From NCBI GenBank assembly GCA_023954475.1, contig JAMLHW010000009.1, positions 124,001 through 188,000 on the forward strand: DNA of 64,000 nucleotides, given 5' to 3'. A program made the position numbers and the translations under genes. Of the stretch, positions 24,211 through 33,047 are shown piece by piece. The number at the start of each line of letters is the position of its first letter. Within the stretch, counting starts at the first letter, position 1. This stretch comes from Anaerolineae bacterium. GTDB taxonomy: Bacteria; Chloroflexota; Anaerolineae; Promineifilales; Promineifilaceae. Below the pieces are notes generated by a model. The model worked only from the letters and a program-made list of their open reading frames with translations, ran no database searches and was not told the origin of the DNA.

Positions 24211-24825
24211 ATGCCGTATATCAAGGTTTTTTCCCTCGCAGAAGCACGCGGCAATCTCAGACGCGAATACGAAAAGGCGCTCGACCGTGCCGGACGTATC
24301 TGGCATATCGTCAGCATCATGAGTCAAAATCCGCGAGCGATGAAAAGTTCAATGGACTTTTACAGCGCCATTATGACCGGCAAATCACCGTTGAGCCGGT
24401 CGCAGCGCGAAATGCTGGCAGTCGTCGTTTCAGTTACAAACGGCTGCATTTACTGACTGCGTGCCCACGCATATGACCTCCGTGCTGAGGTTATGGAAGA
24501 TTTCGGGTTTGAAGACGAAGTAGAAGCGGATTTGTTTGTACACCACATTGCCTCTGATTGGCGCAAAGCAAATCTAAATGCGGCTGATCGCGCATTGTGC
24601 CGTTATGCTGAGAAGTTGACAAAGGAGCCGGAGAAAATGGATTCGGCCGATATCGGGACTCTACATACCTTTGGCTTCGACGACCGTGCCATCCACGATG
24701 CGACACAAGTGATCAGCTACTTCAACTACATCAACCGCATCGCCGATGCACTCGGGGTCGAGCAAGAAGAATTCATCCGCCCGTGGGAAAAATCACCTTA
24801 CCTCAATCATCAGAACAAGGAGTAA
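24211..24825 (+). CDS. AhpD-like peroxidase, probable selenoprotein (in-frame TGA = Sec at residue 82)
   Basis: Read through the TGA at 24454-24456 the frame runs 204 codons without another stop. The part before the TGA ends L-S-R-S-Q-R-E-M-L-A-V-V-V-S-V-T-N-G-C-I-Y and the part after begins L-R-A-H-A-Y-D-L-R-A, together the complete core of an AhpD-like alkylhydroperoxidase (peroxidase-related family). Homologues have C-x-x-C at this point; here it is C79-x-x-U82, with the proton-relay His at 86. Sec in place of the resolving or attacking Cys is known in AhpD-like proteins. A 9-bp hairpin starts 15 nt after the TGA (next entry). The alternative is a point nonsense mutation or sequencing error; intact downstream coding argues against decay. 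Selenium genes are not in the window. Confidence 0.78.
24472..24495 (+). promoter_or_regulatory. Candidate bacterial SECIS hairpin
   Basis: TATGACCTC (24472-24480) pairs with GAGGTTATG (24487-24495) in nine consecutive pairs (two G-U) around the 6-nt loop CGTGCT. The loop begins 24 nt after the TGA. Bacterial SECIS elements sit immediately downstream of UGA, inside the coding frame, with a short stem and a loop containing G/U about 16-37 nt away, so position and shape fit. The folding was done by eye. Confidence 0.65.
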
Positions 24826-24827
24826 CC

Positions 24828-27380
24828 ATGTCTTATCCAATCCGACGCATTGCACTGCTTTGCAGTTTATCAGCCGGCGTACTACTGACCCTGCTTGTCG
24901 TTATACTTGCCGCAAGCGGCTCAGTCACTGCTGCGAGTGAAGCGACAGCAACAGCGAAAAAAGTTATTGCCACTGACATCTTTACCAATGTCACCGGGTC
25001 TGCCGGTATTTCGGCCCCCCACAACAAGGATGAATTGGGCACAGGCCAGGTGTTTTTCGATTTCGATAATGACGGATGGCTCGATCTATTTTTGACCAAT
25101 CAGCTCGGCCCGAACCAACTGTACCGCAACAACGGCGATGGAACATTCACGCTCTCACCGCTATCCGCACAAGTTGCCATTACCGATTCGCTGAGCCTGG
25201 GTGCATCGGCCGCCGACTTCGACAATGACGGTTATCGCGACCTGTTTGTCGCTGTATGGGGCGGGCCAAATGCATTGTTCCACAACGATAACGGCACAGG
25301 ATTTACCAATGTCGCCGCCGACGCGGGCGTTGCCAATATCGGGCCGAGTGAAGCCAATGCGTGGGGCGACTACGATGATGACGGTTTTCTTGATCTTTAT
25401 GTCGCCAACTATTCTTGCGACACGTGTGGCACATCTCTGCCGGACCAACTGTATCACAACAACGGCGATGGCACATTCAGCGATGTCAGTCACCTGCTCA
25501 GCCTGGAACAACGCAGCAAGATGGGTTTTCTCGCCGGCTTTGCGGACTATGACAACGACGGTGATGCTGATCTATACGTTATCAACGACCGCCTGCTGGC
25601 TAACACGTTGTGGCGCAACGATGGCGCAGGCTGTGGCGGTTGGTGCTTTACCGATGTCTCGGTTGCGGCTGGCGCTGATACGCGCGTCTATGGCATGGGA
25701 CTGGGCACCGGCGACTACGACAACGATCTCGATCTCGATTTCTACTTTACTAACATTGGGCCGATGGTGTTATTGCAAAACCAGACCAGCCAGGGTTCGG
25801 CCGAATTCATCGACGTAGCCCCGGCAGCCGGCGTTGCCTACGATACTGTCGGCTGGGGTGCGATCTTTTTCGACTACGACAATGATAGCTGGCTCGATCT
25901 CTATTTCGCTGCGATGGCATCTGACAACATGAACCGTCTATTCCACAATGAGCAAGACGGCACGTTCAGCGATGTCACAGCCAGCAGCGGGGCAAGTGAC
26001 CCGCTCGACTCAATTGGCGTCGCTTATGGAGATTACGATCAGGACGGCCTACTCGATCTGATCGTCGGCAATTTTGACACCGACTATCGACTGTATCGCA
26101 ACACAGGCAGCACAAATGCCGTCACCAACAACTGGCTGCGCGTCAAACTGATTGGCGCTGCGCCGATCAATCGCGATGCTATTGGCGCACGCGTTTACCT
26201 CACCACCAGTGACGACTTGGTCCTCATGCAAGAAGTGAAGAGCGGATCCAGCTTCGGTGCAGGTAGTGATTTGGCACTGCATTTCGGACTGGGGCAAGCA
26301 ACTATCGCTGAACTGACTGTGCGCTGGCCTAACGGGGAAGAAGAGACCTACAGTGATGTGCCGCTCAACCAGCAATGGTCATTGACATACTCACCAGCCG
26401 AACTGGCGCTTGCTCCCAACTATGATCTGACAGCAGAGCCAAATACAGTCGTGACGCGTACCCATTGGCTGACGAATAGTGGCATCACAACCGACACGAT
26501 CACGTTAACGGTTGCTTCTGCGCAGGGCTGGACGGCGATTGAACCAGCAGAAGTCACATTGGCCAGCGGTGCTTCGGCCGAAATTATCGCCACCTTTACT
26601 GTCCCCAACGTTATCGAAACAATGGAAACAGCCTCGATCACCGCCAGGTCAACACTGGACAGCGCCGTTTCGGCTACCGTCACCGATACCGTGACAGTCG
26701 GATCGCCTGATGTCGGTGTCGTCCTGATACCAGATCACGCCGTGACTGCTGAACCAAACTCGCTTGTCGTGTTGACGCACACGCTGACCAATACGGGGAC
26801 ATGGACAGATACATTTGCGGTCACGTACGAGTCTGCACAGGGCTGGACGACGGTGGCACCACTGTCGGTTGAACTGGCGAGTGGCGCTTCGGCCGAAATT
26901 ACGGCACTCGTCACAGTTCCGGCCGTCGTCGCAATGACTGAGGTTACAACCATTACGGTGACATCGTCCCAGGACGGCGCTGTTGCGGCCGAAGTGACCG
27001 ACACCGTGACGGTACCACCACCGACAGCCGCTGTTGCGCTGTCACCCGGCCAGCAAATTACGGTTACACCAGGCACAACGGCGCTATTCACGCACACCAT
27101 CACGAATACCGGCACATGGACTGATACGTTTACCGTAGAAGCTGTTTCCAGTCAGGGATGGACGGTTACCATACCGGGAATGGTGACGCTGACATCCGGT
27201 GCATCAGATTCTCTCGTTGTGCAACTGAGTGTGCCGGATGATGCCACCGGCATCGACATCGTGACAATTATGGCTACCTCTCAAACTGATCCGACCGTTA
27301 CTGCGTCGGCAATCGATTCGGCCGAAGTCGTCATCCCACAAACGGATGTGGTGATCTTCCTACCTGTGGTCACGAGATAA
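24828..27380 (+). CDS. Secreted FG-GAP/VCBS repeat protein with ASPIC/UnbV domain and three NEW3-like repeats
   Basis: 850 residues from the ATG at 24828; its AAGGAG is the tail of the previous gene, 2 bp upstream, so the two are coupled. A signal peptide covers about 1-36. Residues 45-430 contain about seven FG-GAP/VCBS blades marked by D-F-D-N-D-G-W, D-Y-D-D-D-G-F and similar calcium-binding loops, a beta-propeller. Residues 433-515 are an ASPIC/UnbV domain. Three repeats of about 100 residues follow, each with T-N-T-G, T-D-T-F and Q-G-W-T, like NEW3 adhesion domains. The protein ends V-V-I-F-L-P-V-V-T-R, a tail resembling the LPxxxR endings of many Chloroflexota exoproteins. Probably a surface or extracellular binding protein; the ligand is unknown. 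Confidence 0.85.
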   Translation: MSYPIRRIALLCSLSAGVLLTLLVVILAASGSVTAASEATATAKKVIATDIFTNVTGSAGISAPHNKDELGTGQVFFDFDNDGWLDLFLTNQLGPNQLYRNNGDGTFTLSPLSAQVAITDSLSLGASAADFDNDGYRDLFVAVWGGPNALFHNDNGTGFTNVAADAGVANIGPSEANAWGDYDDDGFLDLYVANYSCDTCGTSLPDQLYHNNGDGTFSDVSHLLSLEQRSKMGFLAGFADYDNDGDADLYVINDRLLANTLWRNDGAGCGGWCFTDVSVAAGADTRVYGMGLGTGDYDNDLDLDFYFTNIGPMVLLQNQTSQGSAEFIDVAPAAGVAYDTVGWGAIFFDYDNDSWLDLYFAAMASDNMNRLFHNEQDGTFSDVTASSGASDPLDSIGVAYGDYDQDGLLDLIVGNFDTDYRLYRNTGSTNAVTNNWLRVKLIGAAPINRDAIGARVYLTTSDDLVLMQEVKSGSSFGAGSDLALHFGLGQATIAELTVRWPNGEEETYSDVPLNQQWSLTYSPAELALAPNYDLTAEPNTVVTRTHWLTNSGITTDTITLTVASAQGWTAIEPAEVTLASGASAEIIATFTVPNVIETMETASITARSTLDSAVSATVTDTVTVGSPDVGVVLIPDHAVTAEPNSLVVLTHTLTNTGTWTDTFAVTYESAQGWTTVAPLSVELASGASAEITALVTVPAVVAMTEVTTITVTSSQDGAVAAEVTDTVTVPPPTAAVALSPGQQITVTPGTTALFTHTITNTGTWTDTFTVEAVSSQGWTVTIPGMVTLTSGASDSLVVQLSVPDDATGIDIVTIMATSQTDPTVTASAIDSAEVVIPQTDVVIFLPVVTR

Positions 27381-27383
27381 TTG

Positions 27384-27432
27384 TGTAGCGCAGGATTGTA
27401 AACCGCGCTGTCGGATGCAATCCTGCGCTACA
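27384..27432. terminator. Perfect 15-bp hairpin between convergent genes
   Basis: TGTAGCGCAGGATTG (27384-27398) pairs with CAATCCTGCGCTACA (27418-27432) around a 19-nt loop. It starts 3 bp after the FG-GAP stop and covers the last codon and stop of the convergent metallophosphoesterase. Shared terminator or dispersed palindromic element; no U-run on the plus side. Confidence 0.6.
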
Positions 27433-28282
27433 AACGCACCAGCGTGATCTCTGTCACTTCCGGTGCCGCATCGAGGCGAAAATTGCCACCGGTCGTGCCA
27501 ATACCGCGATTGACATAGAGTTGTGCAGCGCCCAGGAGATGATGACCGCGCACGTATTTACGCCCGTAGCGTGGCAAATATGGCGCACCGAAGATGGGCA
27601 GATTGATCTGCCCACCATGCGTGTGACCGGACAGCATCAGGTCAAGGCGCGGATCGGTCGCAAACAAATCGAAGAAATCCGGCTCGTGTGCCAGTAGTAC
27701 GACCGGCTGCTCGGCTTGAATGCCTTCCAGGGTTGCTGCCAAATCGGGCATACCGCTCCAGGGATCATCTAGCCCGGCGATGACAACGCCATTGGGCAAT
27801 GTCACATGCTCATTCTGTAACAATCGAATGCCTTGTTCGGCAAATCCTTGCGCAATCACGGTCGCATTTGTCCAGTAATCGTGATTGCCCATCGCTGCCA
27901 GGAAAGCGGTACGCGGATTGAGTTGAGCCAGGGTAGGCGCGAGATCGAAGATCGCTTCGGCCGATTCCAGCACATAATCACCCGTCAATACGATTACATC
28001 CGGCTCCAGGCTGTTGGCTAACACAATCGCGCGCTCAATGTGTGGCAATTTGGTGAACGGGTAGAGGTGAAAGTCGGAGAGCTGGACAATGCGCATGCCT
28101 TCAGCCGCAGACGGCAAATTGCGCAACGCAATTTGAACGCGCTCAACAACCAGGCTGTACGGTCCGGTAACTGCCGCCAGACCGACACCGCCAGCGGTGA
28201 GAATGCCTGCTGCAACAGTGCCGCCAACGACCATTTGCAAAAACTGGCGACGCGTAACTTGCGCTTCAAGATTGTCTGACAT
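27428..28282 (-). CDS. Tat-exported metallophosphoesterase (YkuE/YaeI-like)
   Basis: 284 residues from the ATG at 28282. The first 35 residues carry a twin-arginine signal, T-R-R-Q-F-L-Q-M followed by a hydrophobic A/G/V stretch, so the folded enzyme is exported or membrane anchored. The calcineurin-like phosphoesterase motifs are all there: Q-L-S-D-F-H-L-Y, L-T-G-D-Y, M-G-N-H-D-Y-W, A-H-E-P-D and S-G-H-T-H-G-G-Q, giving the two-metal site. This matches the YkuE/YaeI group acting on lipid-linked or UDP-linked phosphoesters; the substrate is not known. An upstream extension to 28444 is open but would bury the Tat signal, so it is rejected. Confidence 0.88.
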   Translation of the reverse strand: MSDNLEAQVTRRQFLQMVVGGTVAAGILTAGGVGLAAVTGPYSLVVERVQIALRNLPSAAEGMRIVQLSDFHLYPFTKLPHIERAIVLANSLEPDVIVLTGDYVLESAEAIFDLAPTLAQLNPRTAFLAAMGNHDYWTNATVIAQGFAEQGIRLLQNEHVTLPNGVVIAGLDDPWSGMPDLAATLEGIQAEQPVVLLAHEPDFFDLFATDPRLDLMLSGHTHGGQINLPIFGAPYLPRYGRKYVRGHHLLGAAQLYVNRGIGTTGGNFRLDAAPEVTEITLVRL

Positions 28283-28304
28283 ACTCTGTGTCGCACGCTG
28301 GAAC

Positions 28305-29261
28305 TTATTTCGGCCGAGCATACATCCGGATAATCTTACGCTTGATCGCCACCGGCCCAGCATTGATGGACAGCAGATTCGCCAAAGGAACCCATTCCAG
28401 TTGATAGCGATTAGTACTGGACTGCCGCATTCGTTCCGGTCCACCCAGATGCAGTTCGCCGCGAAAAGCGTTTACGGCGAAATAAACATTGCGATTGCCG
28501 TAACGCCATAATTCACGACCCAGTGTCACATCAAGCCCGGTCTCTTCTTTGGCTTCACGGATCGCAGCAGCTTCCAGCGTCTCTCCCGGCTCAACCCCAC
28601 CACCCGGTATGGTGTAGTACTCGGCACCGTTCTTGAAACGATGCAACAATAGAATCGCATCGTCTTTTATGATGATTACACCGGCGCGTTGGCGTTGATT
28701 GCCGCTCAAAGCAGCGCTCCATACCGTCTCAGTCGTCGCGATCTGCGCAAATTCACCTTTGAGATTGGCGAGTGAGATGTTGTGGACGATTTCGGCCGAA
28801 TACATCACGCCGTTCAATTCGTTTTCGTGAGCCGCTGTTGCATCTGACACGATTATCGGCCGAAATCCAATATCCGACGCCATACGCACCGTTGTCGAGA
28901 CACAATGATTGGTTGTCAGCCCGACAAACACGACAGTTTCCGCACCAATACCACGCAATCGCGCTTCCAAATCGGTGCCGACAAACGCATTGTTGACTTG
29001 TTTGTGCAGCACCGGCTCGCCTTCATGCGGGGCGACATCCGGTTTGAAATCCCAGCCCGGCTGGCCGGGGCGCAGAGGCGAATCGGGTCTCGTTGAACTA
29101 TGCTGCACATGGAAAATCGGCCGATTTGTCCAGCGCCACGCCCACAGCAACAACGACGCGTTTTCCTCAGCGTGGAGATTGCACCGCTTACCGTAAACCG
29201 GATCATCAAGTCCCTGCTGAATATCGATCAAAATCAAGGCTGCATTGGCCGGCAAATCCAT
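28305..29261 (-). CDS. Isochorismatase-family hydrolase fused to Nudix hydrolase
   Basis: 318 residues in one frame. Residues 1-180 are a cysteine hydrolase of the isochorismatase/nicotinamidase family with the triad Asp13 (L-I-D-I-Q), Lys87 (V-L-H-K-Q) and Cys120 (T-N-H-C-V). Residues 190-318 are a Nudix domain with a perfect box from Gly221 to Leu243 (G-x5-E-x7-R-E-x-x-E-E-x-G). The fusion suggests two steps on one metabolite; NAD turnover, where one half removes the amide of nicotinamide and the other cleaves ADP-ribose, is the simplest guess, but it is inference. GGAG precedes the ATG at 29261. It lies upstream of the metallophosphoesterase with a 22-bp gap, so the pair is probably an operon. 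Confidence 0.86.
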   Translation of the reverse strand: MDLPANAALILIDIQQGLDDPVYGKRCNLHAEENASLLLWAWRWTNRPIFHVQHSSTRPDSPLRPGQPGWDFKPDVAPHEGEPVLHKQVNNAFVGTDLEARLRGIGAETVVFVGLTTNHCVSTTVRMASDIGFRPIIVSDATAAHENELNGVMYSAEIVHNISLANLKGEFAQIATTETVWSAALSGNQRQRAGVIIIKDDAILLLHRFKNGAEYYTIPGGGVEPGETLEAAAIREAKEETGLDVTLGRELWRYGNRNVYFAVNAFRGELHLGGPERMRQSSTNRYQLEWVPLANLLSINAGPVAIKRKIIRMYARPK

Positions 29262-29331
29262 ACCTACTCCGCAATCCTACAGGCTAATCGTTCTGACAGT
29301 ATAAAGGGTCAACGGCATTGTGTCCCGACGT

Positions 29332-29360
29332 TTGACCTACTCTCATGGTGTCATTAGAGT
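29332..29360 (+). promoter_or_regulatory. Candidate promoter for hppA
   Basis: TTGACC (29332-29337), a 17-bp spacer and TAGAGT (29355-29360) match the sigma70 pattern, about 270 bp before the hppA start. The gap 29262-29629 otherwise has no gene I can support, so hppA would have a long untranslated leader. Confidence 0.35.
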
Positions 29361-29629
29361 GAAAAGTCGCTCCATCTGGCGTCATTCCTCATATTTTACA
29401 CGTGACAATCATCATCAATCCTGGTAGCGTCCATTTTCACCATTGATCTATGCATGACATCTGATTTAGAATGGCAGGAGCAGCCGTCTGCGCTGCGGAT
29501 GGGGGGTGACGCAGTACCCTATCAGCGCTCCCCTCAATGCAATCTTCGTATTACCGTCATCTACAAGATCATTAACAACCTAGCCAACACCTTACAGATC
29601 GGCCTTTGCCGACTGCTTGCGGAGGAACA

Positions 29630-31798
29630 ATGGAACTCGCCTGGGTAATTCCGGTTTCAGGTGTCATCACACTCATCTTTGTCACTTTCCTTTCCTGGGA
29701 TGTATTGCGGCGCGATCGGGGCACGCCCCAAATGCAGGAAGTCGGCCAAGCGATTTATCAAGGCGCAGTGACCTTCATTACGCGCCAGTATAGCACTATC
29801 GCCATTTTGGCCATTGTCACTGCCGTCGTCGTCGGTTTTCTCGTCGGCCTATTCGAGCGCGTTTCAGAAACCGGCGTTGTCGGAGTCGAATTGGGTTGGA
29901 AAACGGGTGTTGCGTTTCTCGTGGGTGCGGGCATCTCCGCCTTGAGTGGCATCATCGGCATGACCGTCGCCGTCCTCTCTAATCAGCGTGTCGCATCAGC
30001 CGCACGCAACGGAGTTGTGCCTGCTTTTAACGTCGCGCTGCGCGGCGGCGCTGTCAGTGGCTTCCTCGTTGTCGGCTTGAGTCTAATCGCTGTTTATGTC
30101 ATGTTCGCCCTCTACGGCGGTTTTGAAAACCCGGAAATTGCGCCGTTTCTCATTGTCGGGATGGGATTTGGGGCCAGTTTCGTTGCCCTTTTTGCCCAGT
30201 TAGGCGGCGGCATTTACACAAAAGCGGCCGATGTCGGCGCGGATTTGGTGGGCAAAGTCGAAGCCAATATTCCTGAAGACGATCCACGCAATGCTGCTGT
30301 CATTGCCGATCTGGTCGGCGATAATGTTGGTGACTGTGCCGGACGAGGCGCTGATTTGTTTGAATCAACCGTCGGCGAAAACATCGGCGCGATGATTCTG
30401 GGCATCGCCCTTTACGCCGCGACCGGACAGGAAGAATGGATTTTCTTCCCGCTTATCGTACGGTCATTCGGTCTGCTGGCATCCATCGTTAGCGTGTTTG
30501 CAGCCACGTCATTGCCGTGGTTCAGACTGCGTGAAGACGAAGAACCCATGAATGCACTGTTTCGCAGTTACGGTCTCGCCGTTATCCTCTCTGGGATCGC
30601 GCTCTATTTCGTTGTCAACATAATGTTGCCAAACGCATGGTTTTTCTGGGCCGGCATAGTTGGGCTGACCGCCAGCGTCGCCTTTGTGCTGATCACCATG
30701 TATTACACGGAAGCACGCTGGCGTCCTGTACGCACCATCGTTCGTGCCAGTTTGCGCGGCAGCGGCCCCAATATTATCACCGGTTTATCAGTTGGTTTTG
30801 AAAACACGGCAGCACCGGTCATTGTAATCAGCGGGGCATTGATTGCCAGCTACTGGATGGGCACGCAGGGTGCTACTGTAATTGATATGCCTACCCATAT
30901 TGGCGGCATATACGGCACAGCCGTAGCGACGATGGGTATGTTGATGACGGCAGCGTTCATCCTGACGATGGATACGTTTGGCCCGATTGTCGATAACGCG
31001 GGCGGTATTGTCGAAATGGCAGGAGCACCAAAAGAGATTCGCGCAGGTACGGATGCGTTGGATTCGGCCGGTAATACAACGAAAGCACTGACCAAAGGGT
31101 ATGCCATCGGATCGGCAGCGCTGGCAGCGTTTCTCCTGTTTAGCGCGTATCTGGACAAGATTGCACTGGTAAGGGTGGCAAATGGGGAATCGGCCGAAAT
31201 CATTGGCTCGTCCAGCGTCGTCGATCTCGGCAAAGTCAACGTGTTCACCGGAGCCATGATCGGCGCCATGTTGATCTTTCTCTTTTCGGCATTGGCTATG
31301 CGCGCCGTATCCGCCGTAGCCGAAAACGTCATCGAAGAAGTGCGCCGTCAATTTCGCGAAATTCCCGGGCTGCTCGAAGGACGAAAAGACGCTGTCGCTG
31401 ACTATAGTCGCGCCGTCGACATCACGACGCGCGGCGCACTCCAGGCGATGATTCTGCCCGGCGTCATCGCGTTGGTCACACCCATAATTGTCGGTGTGCT
31501 GCTGCGTGCCGAAGCGGAAGCCGGTTTCCTCATGGTGGGCACAATCTCCGGTGTGCTGCTGGCAACGACGATGAACAACGGCGGCGGGGCATGGGACAAT
31601 GCCAAGAAATATATTGAAGCGGTGGGCGTCAGAGATCACGACGGTGTTATTCAAGGGAGGGGATCTCATGCTCACAAAGCGGCCGTGGTCGGTGATACGG
31701 TTGGCGACCCGTTCAAAGATACGGCTGGGCCGAGTGTCCACGTATTGATTAAGTTGTTGGCGACGATCACATTGGTGTTGGCACCGTTGTTTGTCTAG
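29630..31798 (+). CDS. hppA: Membrane-bound H+-translocating pyrophosphatase (K+-independent type)
   Basis: 722 residues, about 16 membrane helices, start at 29630 with GGAGG upstream. The enzyme splits pyrophosphate and pumps protons, coupling biosynthetic PPi to the membrane gradient. Catalytic motifs are seen: D-V-G-A-D-L-V-G-K-V-E for Mg-PPi, then D-N-V-G-D-C-A-G, and a C-terminal D-N-A-K-K-Y-I-E. At the diagnostic site the sequence is G-N-T-T-K-A, with Lys where K+-dependent enzymes have Ala, so this should be the K+-independent, proton-pumping class. It runs alone, converging on the GDPD gene with a 3-bp gap. Confidence 0.95.
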   Translation: MELAWVIPVSGVITLIFVTFLSWDVLRRDRGTPQMQEVGQAIYQGAVTFITRQYSTIAILAIVTAVVVGFLVGLFERVSETGVVGVELGWKTGVAFLVGAGISALSGIIGMTVAVLSNQRVASAARNGVVPAFNVALRGGAVSGFLVVGLSLIAVYVMFALYGGFENPEIAPFLIVGMGFGASFVALFAQLGGGIYTKAADVGADLVGKVEANIPEDDPRNAAVIADLVGDNVGDCAGRGADLFESTVGENIGAMILGIALYAATGQEEWIFFPLIVRSFGLLASIVSVFAATSLPWFRLREDEEPMNALFRSYGLAVILSGIALYFVVNIMLPNAWFFWAGIVGLTASVAFVLITMYYTEARWRPVRTIVRASLRGSGPNIITGLSVGFENTAAPVIVISGALIASYWMGTQGATVIDMPTHIGGIYGTAVATMGMLMTAAFILTMDTFGPIVDNAGGIVEMAGAPKEIRAGTDALDSAGNTTKALTKGYAIGSAALAAFLLFSAYLDKIALVRVANGESAEIIGSSSVVDLGKVNVFTGAMIGAMLIFLFSALAMRAVSAVAENVIEEVRRQFREIPGLLEGRKDAVADYSRAVDITTRGALQAMILPGVIALVTPIIVGVLLRAEAEAGFLMVGTISGVLLATTMNNGGGAWDNAKKYIEAVGVRDHDGVIQGRGSHAHKAAVVGDTVGDPFKDTAGPSVHVLIKLLATITLVLAPLFV

Positions 31799-31801
31799 AG
31801 A

Positions 31802-32602
31802 TTACATTCGGCCGAAAATCGTCAGCAATTTCTCGGGGTAGTCGGACATAATGCCATCAACACCCCACGCTTCGAAACGGCGCATATCTGCCTCTTCATT
31901 TATCGTCCACACATGGACATGCAAGCCCAGCCGATGCAGATTGCGAATGGATCGCGGTGACACGATGCGCCAGCGCCCATGCGTTTCCGGCACTTGAAAC
32001 GCGTACGCTTGTGTGCGAAAAAGACGCGACAATCCCACCATATCGAGTAGCGTGAACCGGCGCACTTCCTGAGGGGAAGCCGACGTGGGTATGTCCGGCG
32101 CTAGCCGGCGAAACGCGGCCAACGTATCGTCGTGAAATGACCCGACCATCACGTTTTGTTCCATTGCATGTCGTCGAATCAAGGCGATAAACGGCTCGAC
32201 AAGTGGCGGTTGGCGCTGCTTGATGTCGATATTGAGACGCAGATGTCCGAAGCGTTCAAACATTTCTGCCAATGACGGCAATGTGTAGTCGAGATTGCGA
32301 TAGGGGAATGTGGTATTATCGGCCGAATACCAGTATCCTGCATCAGCCTGCCTGACCTCAGCCCACGTCTTTTCGCGAATCAAACCCTTTCTGTCCGAAA
32401 TACGGTCGAGTTTCTCATCGTGTGCCGTGACTAAAACACCATCTATCGTGCTGTGAATATCCAGTTCCAACCCGTCGACACCCATATCGGCTGCCATTTG
32501 AAACGCCGGTAGCGTATTTTCAGGCAAACGTCCACTCGCGCCGCGATGGGCAAAAACAAGCGGCTTCTGATCACGCTGTAAGTAAGGAATGGTGTGTTTC
32601 AT
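31802..32602 (-). CDS. Glycerophosphodiester phosphodiesterase
   Basis: 266 residues from the ATG at 32602, which has GGGGA 10 bases upstream. TIM-barrel GDPD motifs: F-A-H-R-G-A-S-G and P-E-N-T-L at the N-terminus, then G-L-E-L-D-I-H metal ligands, A-H-D-E-K-L-D-R catalytic His, and W-T-I-N-E near the C-terminus. There is no signal peptide, so it acts on cytoplasmic glycerophosphodiesters, releasing glycerol-3-phosphate. An extension to 32638 is open but has no better site. Confidence 0.92.
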   Translation of the reverse strand: MKHTIPYLQRDQKPLVFAHRGASGRLPENTLPAFQMAADMGVDGLELDIHSTIDGVLVTAHDEKLDRISDRKGLIREKTWAEVRQADAGYWYSADNTTFPYRNLDYTLPSLAEMFERFGHLRLNIDIKQRQPPLVEPFIALIRRHAMEQNVMVGSFHDDTLAAFRRLAPDIPTSASPQEVRRFTLLDMVGLSRLFRTQAYAFQVPETHGRWRIVSPRSIRNLHRLGLHVHVWTINEEADMRRFEAWGVDGIMSDYPEKLLTIFGRM

Positions 32603-32671
32603 AAATGCGTGTTCCCCACGATATGATTTCAAATCCACGTTAACACGAAAAAACGAATTGAGGCAAGCAAT

Positions 32672-32700
32672 TACTGCATGTAGTGCAACTACAAGCAGTA
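32672..32700. repeat. Hairpin upstream of the ilv leader
   Basis: TACTGC-A-TGTAG (32672-32683) pairs with CTACA-A-GCAGTA (32689-32700), 11 pairs with one A-A mismatch and a 5-nt loop. It lies in the 352-bp gap between the GDPD start and the ilv leader peptide, about 255 bp before the latter. It could be an operator or part of an upstream leader. The rest of the gap is AT-rich. A weak promoter candidate, TAGACG-N18-TACACT, lies at 32893-32922. Confidence 0.4.
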
Positions 32701-32954
32701 TTGTCGTAGTTGAAGCCGAGGAGAATCAGCTTAATCGGATTTGTCCTGTGTCGTCGTCGAATAGTATTCTGAAAAACGCAGATAGAAAACAACACAAAAT
32801 AATCCCCAATATCCGGCAAACAACTCACTACCACCCGATATTCTGGCTATTTTGTACAACTTCCATATAGTTGTTTTGTGCGTTATTGGCAATAGACGAC
32901 ACCCGCCCAAGACCAGTACACTACTATTAGTCTGTGAAAAACAGAACAAATAAC

Positions 32955-33047
32955 ATGAGTACCAACCTGCTTGCCCTTATTATTGTCGTTCTTATTGGGA
33001 TTCTCATTGAGAATCCTAATACCGCATGGGCAGCTTACAAACGCTAA
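32955..33047 (+). CDS. ilv operon leader peptide (attenuation)
   Basis: A 30-codon frame, ATG 32955 to TAA 33047. Residues 5-18 read [14 protein letters not shown], with 12 of 14 being Leu, Ile or Val, the exact end products of the operon that follows. This is the classic sign of a transcription-attenuation leader, whose translation speed reports charged-tRNA levels for Leu, Ile and Val. It could also be read as a small membrane helix, but the terminator and antiterminator downstream make the regulatory role far more likely. No strong ribosome site is visible; the upstream sequence is A-rich. Confidence 0.85.
   Translation: MSTNLLALIIVVLIGILIENPNTAWAAYKR

Noticed and set aside
24211-24456. 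The 81-codon frame before the TGA as a separate truncated gene or pseudogene
   Set aside because: The downstream frame is intact, in the same phase, and completes the AhpD motif; the hairpin after the TGA favours selenocysteine.
24493-24825. An independent 110-residue gene after the TGA
   Set aside because: It starts in the middle of the AhpD fold with no ribosome site; it is the C-terminal half of the same protein.
26400-27360. Near-identical repeats as a mobile or recombination element
   Set aside because: They are three diverged NEW3-like protein domains within one coding frame.
29454-29648. 64-residue frame before hppA
   Set aside because: It overlaps the hppA start in another frame and has no family features.
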